Counted from the stretch's first letter, positions 27,746-38,454 are shown. The stretch is 64,000 bases of DNA from Propionivibrio sp. (GCA_016705685.1 JADJLB010000002.1:372001-436000); one strand, 5' to 3'. Notes: a model not told the origin generated them from the letters alone. Numbers and translations: made by a program.

Positions 27746-28909
27746 ATGTACGCTGGTATTGTCGATTGGCCTTGGTGGGCTTATGTGTTTGTGACGCTGG
27801 GCCTGACCCATGTGACGATTGCTTCAGTGACCATCTTCCTGCACCGCCATCAAGCGCATCGCGCGCTGGACTTGCATCCGCTGCCAGCTCATTTTTTCCG
27901 TTTGTGGCTGTGGCTGACGACCGGCATGGGAACCAAGGAATGGGCCTCCATCCACCGCAAACACCATGCCAAGTGCGAAACGCCCGACGATCCACACAGT
28001 CCGCAGATCTATGGCATTAACCGCGTGTTGTGGGGCGGTGTGTTTCTTTACGTCAAGGAGTCCCGCAATGCCGATACGCTCAAACGTTATGGGCACGGTA
28101 CGCCGGATGACTGGATCGAGAATCACCTATATACCCCCTGGCAGAAGCTCGGTGTCTTGCTCATGCTGGTCATTGATGTGGCCGTCTTTGGTTTTGCCTA
28201 TGGCGCCATGATATGGGCTGCCCAGATGGTCTGGATTCCATTCTGGGCCGCGGGTGTGATCAATGGTCTGGGGCATTTCTGGGGCTACAGGAATTTCAAT
28301 ACACCCGATGCCAGCACCAACATCTTCCCGCTCGGGTTTTTGATTGGCGGCGAGGAGTTGCATAACAATCACCATACCTATGCGACATCCGCCAAACTCT
28401 CAAGTAAATGGTATGAGGTCGATATTGGCTGGGGCTATATTTGTATTCTCACCGCACTGGGATTGGCGAAGGTGAAAAACGTGGCGCCTGTCCCGGTCAT
28501 CGGAAAACTGCGCCAGACCGTTGATTTCGATACGCTGCAGGCGGTGATCACCAACCGCTACGAAGTCCTGGCGGGCTATGCCAGGTCGATCGGACAGTTG
28601 TATCGCGAGGAGCTGGCCAATACACAAGACGGCAAACAGTTCAAAGGGCTGAAGCGCTGGTTGGCCGTCGATGCCAGTCAGGTTCCCGAAAACTCCCGTG
28701 GTCGTCTCGAACAGCTTCTGAAGCAGAGCAGTGCGTTGCAGACTTTTTATACCATGCGCGAGGATCTGGTCGCCCTGTGGGCGCGATCCAACGCGTCACG
28801 CGAGCAACTGATCAAGGAATTGCAAAACTGGTGTCATCGCGCGGAAACCTCGGGCGTCCGCCAATTGCAGGAATTCTCGTTGCACCTGCGCAGTTATTCG
28901 CTGGCCTGA
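27746..28909 (+). CDS. Membrane fatty-acid desaturase (acyl-CoA/acyl-lipid delta-9 type)
   Basis: This 387-residue integral membrane protein has the three histidine boxes of the di-iron desaturases: HRHQAH, HRKHH and HNNHH. Several hydrophobic segments lie between boxes 1-2 and box 3. The enzyme would introduce a cis double bond into saturated acyl chains, changing membrane fluidity. The ATG at 27746 follows GGAGGG; a TTG 15 bp earlier is less likely. The C-terminal 130 residues after HNNHH are charged and helical. dsbB begins 11 bp after its stop. Confidence 0.9.
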   Translation: MYAGIVDWPWWAYVFVTLGLTHVTIASVTIFLHRHQAHRALDLHPLPAHFFRLWLWLTTGMGTKEWASIHRKHHAKCETPDDPHSPQIYGINRVLWGGVFLYVKESRNADTLKRYGHGTPDDWIENHLYTPWQKLGVLLMLVIDVAVFGFAYGAMIWAAQMVWIPFWAAGVINGLGHFWGYRNFNTPDASTNIFPLGFLIGGEELHNNHHTYATSAKLSSKWYEVDIGWGYICILTALGLAKVKNVAPVPVIGKLRQTVDFDTLQAVITNRYEVLAGYARSIGQLYREELANTQDGKQFKGLKRWLAVDASQVPENSRGRLEQLLKQSSALQTFYTMREDLVALWARSNASREQLIKELQNWCHRAETSGVRQLQEFSLHLRSYSLA

Positions 28910-28920
28910 TCAGAGTTTCA

Positions 28921-29427
28921 ATGCGCCTTAGCACGCGTCAGGCTTTTGTCATTCTGGCAAGCGCTTCGCTTGGCCTGGTGGCGGCCGGCTATTTCCTTGG
29001 GGAATGGGCACGCTTGCAACCGTGCTATTTGTGCATCTTTCAGCGTCTGCTTTACCTGCTGTTGGCCGGCCTGGCGCTATGCGGCGTGCTCCTTCCCCGG
29101 TGGCGCACGCTGTGGTGCGTGCTGATCGGTTTGACCGCGATCGGCGGCGTGCTCACTGCCGCCGAACAGAGCTGGATGCAGTACGCACCGGAACGCGTTG
29201 TCGAATGCGGTTTTTCCGACCCGACGCTGCTTGAACGCATCGTTGACTGGTTTGGTGTTCAATGGCCGGCCATGTTCATGGTGACGGGGTTTTGCACGAA
29301 CAAGGACTGGACCTTTCTCGGCTTCTCTTTGGCGAACTGGTCGGTCATTTTCTTTCTTGTGCTTCTTTGCGCGGCCGCGAGACTGGGTTGTCAGCGCAAG
29401 GATGACAAATGTCCTTTGTTTCGCTGA
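28921..29427 (+). CDS. dsbB: Disulfide bond formation protein DsbB
   Basis: This 168-residue protein has four membrane helices and the two periplasmic cysteine pairs of DsbB: C35/C38 (QPCYLCIFQR) and C96/C125 (VECGFSD, TGFCTNKDWTFLG). It oxidises DsbA and passes electrons to quinone. The start MRLSTRQAF is 12 bp after the desaturase stop; the frame is open upstream into the desaturase gene but shows no family similarity there. dsbA is not in this window. Confidence 0.95.
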   Translation: MRLSTRQAFVILASASLGLVAAGYFLGEWARLQPCYLCIFQRLLYLLLAGLALCGVLLPRWRTLWCVLIGLTAIGGVLTAAEQSWMQYAPERVVECGFSDPTLLERIVDWFGVQWPAMFMVTGFCTNKDWTFLGFSLANWSVIFFLVLLCAAARLGCQRKDDKCPLFR

Positions 29428-29440
29428 CAGCTGAGAGACG

Positions 29441-30433
29441 GTGCAAAATTTTCAGTCTGTCCTGACGCTGACTTTCCCCGTCTTTGCGCTGGTGCTGTGC
29501 GGCTATGTGGCGACACGCCGCACCATGTTGCCGATCGGCGCCATCCCCGGACTGAGTGTCTTTGTCCTTTATTTTGCGCTCCCGGCCATGCTTTTCCATT
29601 TTGGCGCCGTGACGCCGCTGGCGCAGTTGCTCGACCTTAGATTGATTCTGCTCTATTCCGCTTGTTCGCTGATATTGGTTGCCGCGACGGTGCTGGCCAG
29701 TCGTAACGAACGGATCGGTATCAAGGATGCGGCTTTCGGTGGGTTGGTCGCTGCTTTCCCGAATAGTGGATTCATGGGCATCCCGCTGATACTGGCGCTG
29801 CTCGGCCAAAAAGCCATTGGCGTGGTGATCTTGACCATTCTTGTTGATATTTTCCTGACCAGCTCGCTGTGCTTGTCGATGGCACGGATGCAGGGCGTTG
29901 CCGGTGTTCGACGCCACTGGCCGACTTTGATCAGGGCCATTGTCCGTTCGCTCAGAGGCGCGGCATCGAATCCGATGCCCTGGGCGATTGCCCTCGGCGC
30001 GCTGTTTGGCTGGTCGGGCCTGGTGATGCCTGAGCCGGTGGGCAAGACCATTGCACTTCTGTCGGATGCGGCGTCGCCAGCGGCCCTGTTCACTATCGGC
30101 GCCATCCTCGCCCGCAATGCGGTCAGGGAGACGCACAGCAGCCGTTTGGTGGATTACGTGCCGGTCGCCCTGGCGAAATTGTTCGTGCATCCGCTCTTGA
30201 TTTTTCTGGCCAGTTGCGTGGCCCAGAAAATTGGATTCCCGATCAGCGCGCAGAATTTTACGACGGTCATGCTTGTCGCGTCGCTACCGAGCGCCAGCAA
30301 CGTATCGATGCTCGCCGAGCGTTTCGGCGTCGACTCCGATCGCATCGCCCGGATCATCATGGTGTCTACGGCGGCTTCCTTTGTCACCTTCTCGGGGATG
30401 GTGTGGCTGCTGGGCGTTCAACCCCCGTCGTGA
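29441..30433 (+). CDS. AEC (auxin efflux carrier) family transporter
   Basis: This 330-residue protein has about ten membrane helices. The N-terminal half carries FPVFALVLCGYVATRR and AAFPNSGFMGIPL, the Asn-rich crossover motif of the AEC/BART superfamily, and the C-terminal half TTVMLVASLPSASNVSMLAE. Bacterial members export or import organic acids such as malate; the substrate here is unknown. The GTG start lies 13 bp after the dsbB stop with GAGAG upstream. It converges with valS. Confidence 0.88.
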   Translation: MQNFQSVLTLTFPVFALVLCGYVATRRTMLPIGAIPGLSVFVLYFALPAMLFHFGAVTPLAQLLDLRLILLYSACSLILVAATVLASRNERIGIKDAAFGGLVAAFPNSGFMGIPLILALLGQKAIGVVILTILVDIFLTSSLCLSMARMQGVAGVRRHWPTLIRAIVRSLRGAASNPMPWAIALGALFGWSGLVMPEPVGKTIALLSDAASPAALFTIGAILARNAVRETHSSRLVDYVPVALAKLFVHPLLIFLASCVAQKIGFPISAQNFTTVMLVASLPSASNVSMLAERFGVDSDRIARIIMVSTAASFVTFSGMVWLLGVQPPS

Positions 30434-30460
30434 TTGCCCTATACCGTAGTCATCGGAAGG

Positions 30461-33280
30461 CTATTGACGCTTCAGGTGTTCGAACTGCGGCCTGAGCTTG
30501 TCCAGCGTCGCGACGAAATCAGCCAGCCGCTTCTTTTCCTGCTCGACGACCTGCATCGGTGCGCGGGAGACGAAACTCTCGTTACCGAGTTTGGCCTGTG
30601 CCTTGACGATCTCGCCTTCCAGCCGAGCGATTTCCTTGCTCAAGCGCTCGGTTTCAGCGGCAATATCGATCTCGATCTTCAGCATCAGGCGCGTTTCGCC
30701 CACAACGGCAACCGGCGAATTGGCGTCTTCCGGCAAGGTGATTACGGTCTGCATGTCGGAGAGCTTGGCCAGCGCCTTCAGGTAGGGCGCAAATCCGGCC
30801 AGCGTTTCCGTATCGCCACTGGCGATGAGTGGAATCTTCTGTGCCGGTGAAATATTCATCTCGCCGCGCAGGTTGCGGCAGGCGTAAGCCAGCTCCTTGA
30901 GCTGCTTCACCTTTGCTTCGCTGGCCTCGTCGATCTTTTCCGGCTGCGCTTTCGGGTAGGCGGCGAGCATGATCGAGTCGTGCGTCTTCTTTCCAGCCAG
31001 TGGCGCAATGGTTTGCCAGAGTTCCTCGGTGATGAAGGGAATCAGCGGGTGGGCGAGACGCAGCACGGTTTCCAGCACGCGCACCAGGGTGCGGCGCGTG
31101 GCGCGGGCCTGCGCCACAGTGCCACCGAGCATCTGCACCTTGGCCAGTTCGAGATACCAGTCGCAGAACTCGTCCCACACAAACTCGTAGATGGCGCGGG
31201 CCAGCAGGTCGAAACGGTAGTCGGCAAAGTGCTGCGTAACTTCGGCTTCGGTACGCTGCAGCTTGCTGACGATCCAGCGGTCGGCAAAGGAGAAATCGAG
31301 CTGCTTGGAGCATTGGTCGGGCGTGCACGCGTCGATGCCACAGTCCTGGCCTGCGGTGTTCATCAGGACAAAGCGCGTGGCATTCCACAGCTTGTTGCAG
31401 AAGTTGCGGTAACCCTCACAGCGGTGCAGGTCGAACTTGATGTCGCGGCCGGGACTGGCCAGCGAGAGAAAGGTGAAGCGCAGGGCGTCGGTGCCGAAGG
31501 CGGGTATGCCGTTCGGAAACTCCTTGCGCGTGCGCTTTTCGATCTTTGCGGCATCGTTGGGGTTCATCAATCCGGTCGTGCGTTTCTGGACGAGCGATTC
31601 CAGGTCGATGCCATCGATCAGGTCGATCGGGTCGAGCACGTTGCCTTTCGACTTGCTCATCTTCTGGCCTTCCGCGTCGCGGATCAGGCCGTGTACATAG
31701 ACGTGCTTGAACGGGATTTTTCCGGTGATGTGCTTGGTCATCATGACCATGCGCGCGACCCAGAAAAAAATGATGTCGAAGCCGGTAACCAGTACGGTCG
31801 ACGGCAGGTAGAGGTCAATCGCCGAATTCGACTTTGCCGGCCACTCGGGGGTCCAGTCGAGCGTCGAGAACGGCCACAGGGCCGACGAATACCAGGTGTC
31901 GAGTACGTCCGGGTCGCGCGTGAGGGCGCCGGTGTAGCCGGCCGCCTTGGCCTGCATTTTGGCTTCAGCTTCATCATGCGCGACGTAGATATTGCCCTGT
32001 TCGTCGTACCACGCCGGAATCTGGTGGCCCCACCACAACTGGCGTGAAATGCACCAGTCCTGGATGTTGTTCAGCCACTGGTTGTAGGTGTTGACCCAGT
32101 TTTCCGGAACGAACTTGATTTCGCCGGAAGCGACGCATTCGAGCGCCTTGCCGACGATGGTAGTGCCATCCGCTCCGGGCTGGGACATGGCGACGAACCA
32201 CTGATCGGTGAGCATCGGCTCGATGACCACGCCGGTGCGGTCGCCGCGCGGGACTTTCAGTATGTGTTTATCGATCTTCTCAAGTATGCCGAGTGCTTCA
32301 AGATCGGCGGCGATGGCCTTGCGCGCATCGAAGCGGTCGAGGCCGCGATATTTCTCCGGCGCATTGTCGTTGACCTTGGCGTCGAGCGTCAGGATCGAAA
32401 TGATCGGCAGCTTGTGGCGCTGGCCGACGGCATAGTCGTTGAAGTCGTGTGCCGGCGTGACTTTGACGCAGCCGGTGCCGAATTCCTTGTCCACATAATC
32501 GTCGGCGATGATCGGGATTTCCCTGTCGGTCAGCGGCAGCTTGACCGTCTTGCCGATCAGGTGCCTGTAACGCTCGTCCTCCGGGTGCACCATCACGGCG
32601 GTGTCGCCGAGCATGGTTTCCGGACGGGTGGTGGCGACCGTCAGGCTTCCCGAGCCATCAGTCAGTGGGTAGCGGATGTGCCACATGAAACCGTCTTCTT
32701 CCTCGCTGAGCACTTCGAGGTCGGAGACGGCGGTGTGCAGCACCGGGTCCCAATTCACCAAGCGTTTGCCGCGGTAGATCAGGCCTTCCTTGTGCAGGCG
32801 GACGAAGGTTTCGGTGACGATCTTGGACAGGCCGGCATCCATCGTGAAGCGTTCGCGTGTCCAGTCCGGCGACGTGCCGAGGCGGCGCATCTGCCGGGTG
32901 ATGGTATTGCCCGAGAACTCTTTCCACTGCCACACTTTTTCGACGAACTTTTCGCGGCCGAGGTCATGACGCGCGATACCCTGTCCCTCAAGTTGCCGTT
33001 CGACGACGATCTGCGTCGCGATGCCGGCATGGTCGGTTCCCGGTTGCCATAGCGTATTGTCGCCGCACATCCGGTGATAGCGCGTCAGTGCATCCATAAT
33101 CGCCTGGTTGAAGCCGTGCCCCATGTGCAGCGTTCCAGTAACGTTGGGCGGCGGCAACAGGATGCAGAAGGCGTTCGGGTTTGTGGCGTCGTGGCCGGCT
33201 ATAAAGTAGCCCCGGTCTTCCCATTCGGGATACCAGCGACGCTCGATCTCGGCCGGCTCAAAGCTCTTGGCAAGTTCCAT
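30461..33280 (-). CDS. valS: Valine--tRNA ligase
   Basis: This 939-residue class I synthetase has the HIGH-type motif HMGH at residues 52-55 ([13 protein letters not shown]), a large editing domain, the [10 protein letters not shown] segment and the KMSKS loop ([14 protein letters not shown]). The anticodon-binding domain is followed by a C-terminal coiled-coil arm rich in Glu/Lys (about the last 70 residues). It charges tRNA-Val. It lies downstream of pepA-holC and the small HolC-linked gene on the same strand, a common order in proteobacteria. Confidence 0.98.
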   Translation of the reverse strand: MELAKSFEPAEIERRWYPEWEDRGYFIAGHDATNPNAFCILLPPPNVTGTLHMGHGFNQAIMDALTRYHRMCGDNTLWQPGTDHAGIATQIVVERQLEGQGIARHDLGREKFVEKVWQWKEFSGNTITRQMRRLGTSPDWTRERFTMDAGLSKIVTETFVRLHKEGLIYRGKRLVNWDPVLHTAVSDLEVLSEEEDGFMWHIRYPLTDGSGSLTVATTRPETMLGDTAVMVHPEDERYRHLIGKTVKLPLTDREIPIIADDYVDKEFGTGCVKVTPAHDFNDYAVGQRHKLPIISILTLDAKVNDNAPEKYRGLDRFDARKAIAADLEALGILEKIDKHILKVPRGDRTGVVIEPMLTDQWFVAMSQPGADGTTIVGKALECVASGEIKFVPENWVNTYNQWLNNIQDWCISRQLWWGHQIPAWYDEQGNIYVAHDEAEAKMQAKAAGYTGALTRDPDVLDTWYSSALWPFSTLDWTPEWPAKSNSAIDLYLPSTVLVTGFDIIFFWVARMVMMTKHITGKIPFKHVYVHGLIRDAEGQKMSKSKGNVLDPIDLIDGIDLESLVQKRTTGLMNPNDAAKIEKRTRKEFPNGIPAFGTDALRFTFLSLASPGRDIKFDLHRCEGYRNFCNKLWNATRFVLMNTAGQDCGIDACTPDQCSKQLDFSFADRWIVSKLQRTEAEVTQHFADYRFDLLARAIYEFVWDEFCDWYLELAKVQMLGGTVAQARATRRTLVRVLETVLRLAHPLIPFITEELWQTIAPLAGKKTHDSIMLAAYPKAQPEKIDEASEAKVKQLKELAYACRNLRGEMNISPAQKIPLIASGDTETLAGFAPYLKALAKLSDMQTVITLPEDANSPVAVVGETRLMLKIEIDIAAETERLSKEIARLEGEIVKAQAKLGNESFVSRAPMQVVEQEKKRLADFVATLDKLRPQFEHLKRQ

Positions 33281-33362
33281 GGGGTGGGAAGTCAGATTGT
33301 CGAAAACCGGCGATTATACCGGATCGCGCCAGGGCTCTGGGGCTCACTTCCCGTGGTTTGGG

Positions 33363-33779
33363 CTAGTTGCCCGGATGCGGTTCGTCGAGCGGCAGACTGA
33401 GTTGGTGGCGGCGGGCGAGAAAAGCTTTCAAGGCCATTTCCAGCGTGGCATTGATACCGCTGTGCAGCTCGTGCTGAGCGCTAAGCAAAGCGGCTTCGAC
33501 CAAGGTCGGCAACTCTTCGGCCAACTGACGTTCCAGCGTACGCACCAGGTCGGTGGCGAGGATGGTGAGCAAGGCTTCTTCGTCATAACGGTCGGGCCGG
33601 GTTTCGGGAACGACCGTTTCCGCGGACACGACGTCGGTGAGTACCGGCAGATCCTCATCCTCATTGACCGGCGGTGATGTGCTGGCGTTTTCTGCTTTGC
33701 CAGCGTAAGAGGCGACAAAGCTGCGCCGGCGCCGCATCAACGAATCGGCGCGGTCGACAACGTCGGAGTGGTCAGCCAT
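33363..33779 (-). CDS. Small HolC-linked protein of unknown function
   Basis: This 138-residue acidic protein has an N-terminal stretch MRRRRSFV, a low-complexity middle and a helical C-terminus (LVRTLERQLAEELPTLVEAAL). It resembles the uncharacterised proteins found between holC and valS in betaproteobacteria; function is not known. Its ATG overlaps the holC stop as ATGA. No signal peptide or membrane segment is visible. Confidence 0.75.
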   Translation of the reverse strand: MADHSDVVDRADSLMRRRRSFVASYAGKAENASTSPPVNEDEDLPVLTDVVSAETVVPETRPDRYDEEALLTILATDLVRTLERQLAEELPTLVEAALLSAQHELHSGINATLEMALKAFLARRHQLSLPLDEPHPGN

Positions 33780-34204
33780 CAGAATTTCTCCAAGAGGTCG
33801 AAATACTTGATCTCGTAGCCCCGGTCTTTATAAAACTTCACACGTTCGCGACCGTCGAGCCGCTCCGTTTCTTGCTGCCCGACGACTTCAATGACGCTGT
33901 TGAATCGGGAAAAGCCAGGAGGAATTTCGGAAGACAGATTGAATAAACGTTCATTGTGCGGCGTCGATTCCAGTCGGTCGGATATGAGTACCGGGGTTTC
34001 GTCGGCAAGCGGCGAATCGCTGCGCACGTGGGGGACGAAGCCGGTTTGCGGATGCATCCACAGTTGGCGATCGAGCGTTGCAGCAATTTCAGCGTCAGGC
34101 GCATAGACGAGCAGGGTTTTCTTTTGCAGGTAGGCTTTTCCAATCAGCGCGACGACGGCAGCGATACGGTCGGCGGCGTTATGGTAGAAGTAAATCTGCG
34201 TCAA
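33779..34204 (-). CDS. holC: DNA polymerase III chi subunit
   Basis: This 141-residue protein matches HolC: the start MTQIYFYHNAADR, a central LLVYAPDAEIAATLDRQLW and the late RFNSVIEVVGQQ. Chi links the clamp loader to SSB at the replication fork. It starts with TTG overlapping the pepA stop (TTGA) and its own stop overlaps the next gene, so it is part of a coupled pepA-holC operon. Confidence 0.9.
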   Translation of the reverse strand: MTQIYFYHNAADRIAAVVALIGKAYLQKKTLLVYAPDAEIAATLDRQLWMHPQTGFVPHVRSDSPLADETPVLISDRLESTPHNERLFNLSSEIPPGFSRFNSVIEVVGQQETERLDGRERVKFYKDRGYEIKYFDLLEKF

Positions 34205-35721
34205 TTGAGTTTCCCGGAACGCGTGAGCAAGTAGTGCACAAGCAAAGGAACCGGGCGGCCCGTGGCGCCTTTATCCGCTCCCGATTTCCAGGCGGTACCG
34301 GCAATGTCCAGATGCGCCCACGCAAACTTCTTGCAGTACCGCGAGAGGAAGCAGGCGGCCGATACGCTACCCGCTGCGCGTCCGCCAATGTTGGCCATGT
34401 CGGCGAAGGGGCTCTTGAGGAGATCCTGGTAGTCTTCCCACAAGGGCATCTGCCAGGCGCGGTCCTGGGCATCGTCGCCCGCCTGGAGGAGTTTGTGGGC
34501 CAGGCCGTCGTCGTTGGCGAACAGGCCCGTGGCGACATGCCCGAGGGCGATGACGCAGGCACCGGTGAGCGTGGCGACGTCGATCACCGTTTCCGGATTG
34601 AAGCGCTCGGCATAGGTCATTGCGTCACAAAGGATCAGCCGCCCCTCGGCGTCGGTATTCAATATCTCGATCGTCTGCCCGGACATCGAGGTGACGATGT
34701 CACCGGGCTTGCTGGCGGAACCTCCGGGCATGTTTTCGGTCGTGGGCACAATCACGGTGAGATTGATCGGCAGCTTCATCCGAGCGACGGCCTTGAGCGT
34801 ACCGAGCACGCTGGCGGCGCCGCACATGTCAAACTTCATTTCGTCCATTTCCAGGCCGGGCTTGAGCGAAATTCCACCGGAGTCGAAGGTGATTCCCTTG
34901 CCGATCAGGACGATGGGCTTTCCTGATGTCGCCTTGTCACTGCCTTTTCCAACTTTCATGCCTTTGTACTGCATAACGATCATTTTTGGAGGGATGTGCG
35001 AACCCCTGGCTACCGAAAGGAGCGCTTGCATGCCGAGTGCTTCCATGTCGGCGCGTTCAAGTACCTGGCATTCCATGGCATGTTCTTTGGCCATCTGCTG
35101 GGCCGTTTCGGCCAAATAGCCCGGGGTGCATACATTGCCGGGCAAATTGCCCAGAGTCCGGGCCAGCGAAACGCCTTCGGCTGTGGCTAATCCCTGGGCC
35201 AGTGCTTCTTCGGCCTGCGCCAGAGATTCTCGGCGTTCAATGGTGAAGCTAAGTTTCCGCAACGGGCGGATGCCCTCGCTTGCCGTGCTCTTAAACTGGT
35301 CGAAGCGATAGACGGTTTCCTGCGCGATCATCGCTGCCTGACGAATGCGCCAGGAGACACCGCGTTTCTTGACGGGGTTTTCAGTCAGAAAGATCGTCCC
35401 GTCCGTCGCGCCCGTTTCGTTCAACGCCTTGACTGCGCTCCGTATTGCGGCACAGTACGCTTTCTCGTGAAATTCCTTCTCCTTGCCCAGCCCGACCAGC
35501 AGGACCCGTTCGCAGAGGGTGGACGGTACGTTGTGAAGCAGCAAGGTCGATCCGGATTTACCTTCCATGTCGCCACGGTGGATGATGTCGGAAAGATGCT
35601 TATGCGCTATATTGTCGATCGACTCGGCACCGCGGGTCAGTTTGCGCGGCTCGAAAACGCCAACCACGACACAAGCGCCGCGTTGCTTTTCCGGGCTTCC
35701 TCTTTTTATGCTAAATTCCAA
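34201..35721 (-). CDS. pepA: Leucyl aminopeptidase (M17)
   Basis: This 506-residue cytosolic di-metal aminopeptidase shows VGKGITFDSGGISLKPG with metal ligands, the catalytic NTDAEGRLIL signature and GHVATGLFAND. The family start MEFSIKRGSPEKQR begins at a TTG, with GGAG about 8 nt upstream. PepA removes N-terminal residues from peptides, and in some bacteria it also binds DNA at multimer-resolution sites and promoters. It is divergent from lptF. Confidence 0.96.
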   Translation of the reverse strand: MEFSIKRGSPEKQRGACVVVGVFEPRKLTRGAESIDNIAHKHLSDIIHRGDMEGKSGSTLLLHNVPSTLCERVLLVGLGKEKEFHEKAYCAAIRSAVKALNETGATDGTIFLTENPVKKRGVSWRIRQAAMIAQETVYRFDQFKSTASEGIRPLRKLSFTIERRESLAQAEEALAQGLATAEGVSLARTLGNLPGNVCTPGYLAETAQQMAKEHAMECQVLERADMEALGMQALLSVARGSHIPPKMIVMQYKGMKVGKGSDKATSGKPIVLIGKGITFDSGGISLKPGLEMDEMKFDMCGAASVLGTLKAVARMKLPINLTVIVPTTENMPGGSASKPGDIVTSMSGQTIEILNTDAEGRLILCDAMTYAERFNPETVIDVATLTGACVIALGHVATGLFANDDGLAHKLLQAGDDAQDRAWQMPLWEDYQDLLKSPFADMANIGGRAAGSVSAACFLSRYCKKFAWAHLDIAGTAWKSGADKGATGRPVPLLVHYLLTRSGKLN

Positions 35722-35794
35722 CGGCTACTCCTCGGACAGTACGGTTTTGTCCCAAACGTCGATTATCACTGCAGTTTTTCTTTAAAGTCAAAAA

Positions 35795-36874
35795 ATGATC
35801 TTTCAGCATGCCACACGTCGCGAGTTCACTCACGCGGCTGCCGGTGTTTTCGTGGCCCTCTTCGCCATTATGCTGACGACCCAACTCATCCGCCTTCTGG
35901 GCGATGCGGCTCAAGGCGCGATTTCCCCGGAGGCCGTGGTTGCCTTGCTTGGTTTCTCTGCGCTGCACTTCATTTCGGCTTTACTCTCTTTATCGTCATT
36001 CATTGCGATTTTGCTGGTGTTGTCGCGTAGCTATCGCGACTCCGAAATGGTGGTGTGGTTTTCTTCCGGCATGTCACTGCTCGCCTGGATTCGACCCGTG
36101 CTGACTTTTACACTGCCGTTGGTAATGGCGATTGCCGTCTTGTCTCTTGTCGTTTCCCCTTGGGCGCTGTCGAAGAGTGCTGAATACCGCGGTAAGCTTG
36201 ATACGCGCAAGGACGCCGGGCAGGCTTCGCCAGGCGCGTTTCAGGAATCGTCGTCGGGGGATCGGGTGATTTTTGTCGAAGCAGTAGCCGACGATGAGAG
36301 CCATGTCAGAAACGTATTTGTGAGTTCGGTTCAGAATCAGCGTCAAGGCGTGACGATGGCGGCATCAGGCCATCAGGAATTTGCCGAGAACGGTGATCGA
36401 TTCTTGGTACTGATCAACGGTCGACGTTACGAATTCCAGCCGGGTACCCTCGAATTCCGAATTCTGGAATACGCGCGTTATGCCATACGTATTGAAACTA
36501 GAGAGGCGCGGGGCATCGAGAAAACTCCGAAAAACTCACCAACACTCGAATTGCTGAAGAATGACCTGCCAGTCTATCGGGCCGAACTGCTTTGGCGGTT
36601 AAGCGTTCCGCTATCGGCCATCGTCCTGTCTTTGCTGGCTATCCCGCTTTCCTTTGTCAATCCACGTGCGGGTCGCTCGGCAAACATGCTTCTGGCTTTG
36701 TTTACCTATCTCCTATACAACAATTTAATGACGATCAGTCAGGCTTGGGTTGCCGACAGCAAGATATCATTTACGTTAGGTTTGCTTGCCGTCCACCTGT
36801 TCATGCTGTGTCTTCTGCCACTGCTTTTTTACCGCCGGATCGCGGTACTTTCGTTTGCGTTGTTTTCCAGATGA
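35795..36874 (+). CDS. lptF: LPS export permease LptF
   Basis: This 359-residue protein has membrane helices near residues 15-32, 52-72 and 100-125, a periplasmic jellyroll of about 130 residues, and three C-terminal helices (SAIVLSLLAIPLSFVNPR, LLALFTYLLYNN, HLFMLCLLPLLFYRR). LptF with LptG and the ATPase LptB extracts lipopolysaccharide from the inner membrane. The start near MIFQHATRRE matches the family. The lptG start overlaps its stop as ATGA. Confidence 0.95.
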   Translation: MIFQHATRREFTHAAAGVFVALFAIMLTTQLIRLLGDAAQGAISPEAVVALLGFSALHFISALLSLSSFIAILLVLSRSYRDSEMVVWFSSGMSLLAWIRPVLTFTLPLVMAIAVLSLVVSPWALSKSAEYRGKLDTRKDAGQASPGAFQESSSGDRVIFVEAVADDESHVRNVFVSSVQNQRQGVTMAASGHQEFAENGDRFLVLINGRRYEFQPGTLEFRILEYARYAIRIETREARGIEKTPKNSPTLELLKNDLPVYRAELLWRLSVPLSAIVLSLLAIPLSFVNPRAGRSANMLLALFTYLLYNNLMTISQAWVADSKISFTLGLLAVHLFMLCLLPLLFYRRIAVLSFALFSR

Positions 36875-37944
36875 AGATCTATCGTCGGTATCTGGCACGT
36901 GAGGTCAGCGCTGCGGTCGTGCTGGTACTTGCCGCATTTCTGGCTTTGTTTGGCTTTTTCGATATGATCACCGAAGTCAAGAATGTCGGCGTCGGAAACT
37001 ACCAACTGCACCATGCCGTTTTGTTCGTATTGTTGAAAATGCCGGGCCGCATTTATGAACTGTTGCCGATTGCCCTATTGATCGGGACGCTTTACTCCCT
37101 GTCGACGCTGGCCAGACATTCGGAAATTACCGTATTGCGCGTATCGGGAATGTCCACGGGAAATCTTCTCGCCGGGTTGCTCCAGGTAGCGGCAATTTTC
37201 GCCTTGATTACCTTCCTGATCGGCGAATTTGTCGCGCCGCCATCTGAGCGTGCAGCACAGCAATTGCGTCTGCAAGAAAAGGGGCAAACTGTAGGGCAGG
37301 ACTTGCGCAGTGGCTTCTGGATTAAGGATGAGCGTAGTTTTATCAACGTGAAGGTTGTGCTTCCGGATACGCGTCTGCGCGGTATACGAATCTATGACTT
37401 TGACGAGAGCGCAAAATTGCGTTCGGTCACCGATGCCGTCGAAGGGTCGTATATTCCTCCGGCCAGTTGGCGTTTGACAGGCGTCGTTCGGACCAACATC
37501 AGAGGCGAACGGACCGAGATTGTCAGTTTGCCCGATCAGGAATGGCGTTCTGCAGTCAACCCGGACATTCTCACTGTATTGATGGTAGCGCCCGAGCGCA
37601 TGTCCCTGTTGCATCTCTCGGCGTATATCAAGCATCTTGCGGAGAACAGTCAGAAGACACAGCGCTACGATATCGCTTTGTGGAAAAAGGTGCTCTTTCC
37701 ATTGGCTTCGCTGGTTATGGTTGCCTTGGCTTTGCCCTTTGGCTACACCCATAACCGGGTCAGCGGCGTCAGCCTCAAGATATTCTCCGGGGTGATGATC
37801 GGTGTGTTCTTTTACATGCTGAATGGACTGTTTTCGAACCTCGGCGCGATCAACAGCTGGTCGCCCTTCGTCAGTGCGATGGCGCCTTCGGCCCTGTTCA
37901 TGCTGACGGCGGCCGTGATGATCTGGTGGGCTGAACGGCGCTGA
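36871..37944 (+). CDS. lptG: LPS export permease LptG
   Basis: This 357-residue partner of LptF starts MKIYRRYLAREV and has helices at about 15-35, 60-80 and 98-120, a periplasmic domain, and C-terminal helices from LVMVALALPFGYTH onward. The frame is open far upstream into lptF, but the ATG at 36871 gives the family length and the usual four-base overlap. The pair forms the transmembrane gate of the LPS exporter. Confidence 0.95.
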   Translation: MKIYRRYLAREVSAAVVLVLAAFLALFGFFDMITEVKNVGVGNYQLHHAVLFVLLKMPGRIYELLPIALLIGTLYSLSTLARHSEITVLRVSGMSTGNLLAGLLQVAAIFALITFLIGEFVAPPSERAAQQLRLQEKGQTVGQDLRSGFWIKDERSFINVKVVLPDTRLRGIRIYDFDESAKLRSVTDAVEGSYIPPASWRLTGVVRTNIRGERTEIVSLPDQEWRSAVNPDILTVLMVAPERMSLLHLSAYIKHLAENSQKTQRYDIALWKKVLFPLASLVMVALALPFGYTHNRVSGVSLKIFSGVMIGVFFYMLNGLFSNLGAINSWSPFVSAMAPSALFMLTAAVMIWWAERR

Positions 37945-38016
37945 TTCCCGGTCGGTCGACGGCAAGCGGTTTGGTGGCGGCGAGTTTTGCCCTGGCGCTA
38001 GACGAACAAGGCAGAG

Positions 38017-38454
38017 TTAAGCTGTGGATTTCTCTGTGACAAGTTGGGTTCCCGCAATCCTGTCATGCAGGAACTGCCCGTCCCGGTCAAGCAGGGCCCA
38101 GAAAATACCCACCCCCACCAGCCCCAGGCTTGGCCAGCAAAGAAGATAGCGCAACAGCGCCTGCACTGGACGAACCGGTAGGCCACGACGCGTTACCAGG
38201 CGGATCCGCCACGTTTTCATGGCCAGCGTTTGACCGCCATGACTCCAGAAGCCGATGAAATAGATAAGCAGCACGAGAAAGAGGTGTGCCCATAGCAACG
38301 TGGCCATTGCCAGTCGATGCGCGAAGGCGCCGATCAGCACATGGGGGAGAACAAAGGTGACAGCAAGCACGGCAAACATCAACAACGCTTCGTAGAACAT
38401 GGCCGCCAGACGGCGCGGCACCCCTGGACGGACGGTGCAGTCTGGGGCGGGCAT
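38017..38454 (-). CDS. RDD-family membrane protein
   Basis: This 145-residue protein starts at an ATG overlapping the upstream stop (TGATG). It shows the RDD pattern: an N-terminal PRRLAAMFYEALL, then GQTLAMKTWRIRLV and the C-terminal GIFWALLDRDGQFLHDRIAGT. It has four predicted helices. RDD proteins are poorly understood; some act in sodium/proton transport or membrane organisation. It is the last gene of a coupled operon beginning with an ECF sigma factor. Confidence 0.9.
   Translation of the reverse strand: MPAPDCTVRPGVPRRLAAMFYEALLMFAVLAVTFVLPHVLIGAFAHRLAMATLLWAHLFLVLLIYFIGFWSHGGQTLAMKTWRIRLVTRRGLPVRPVQALLRYLLCWPSLGLVGVGIFWALLDRDGQFLHDRIAGTQLVTEKSTA

Noticed and set aside
30980-32047. 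355-codon frame antisense to valS
   Set aside because: valS is intact and conserved here; the antisense frame has no recognisable motifs.
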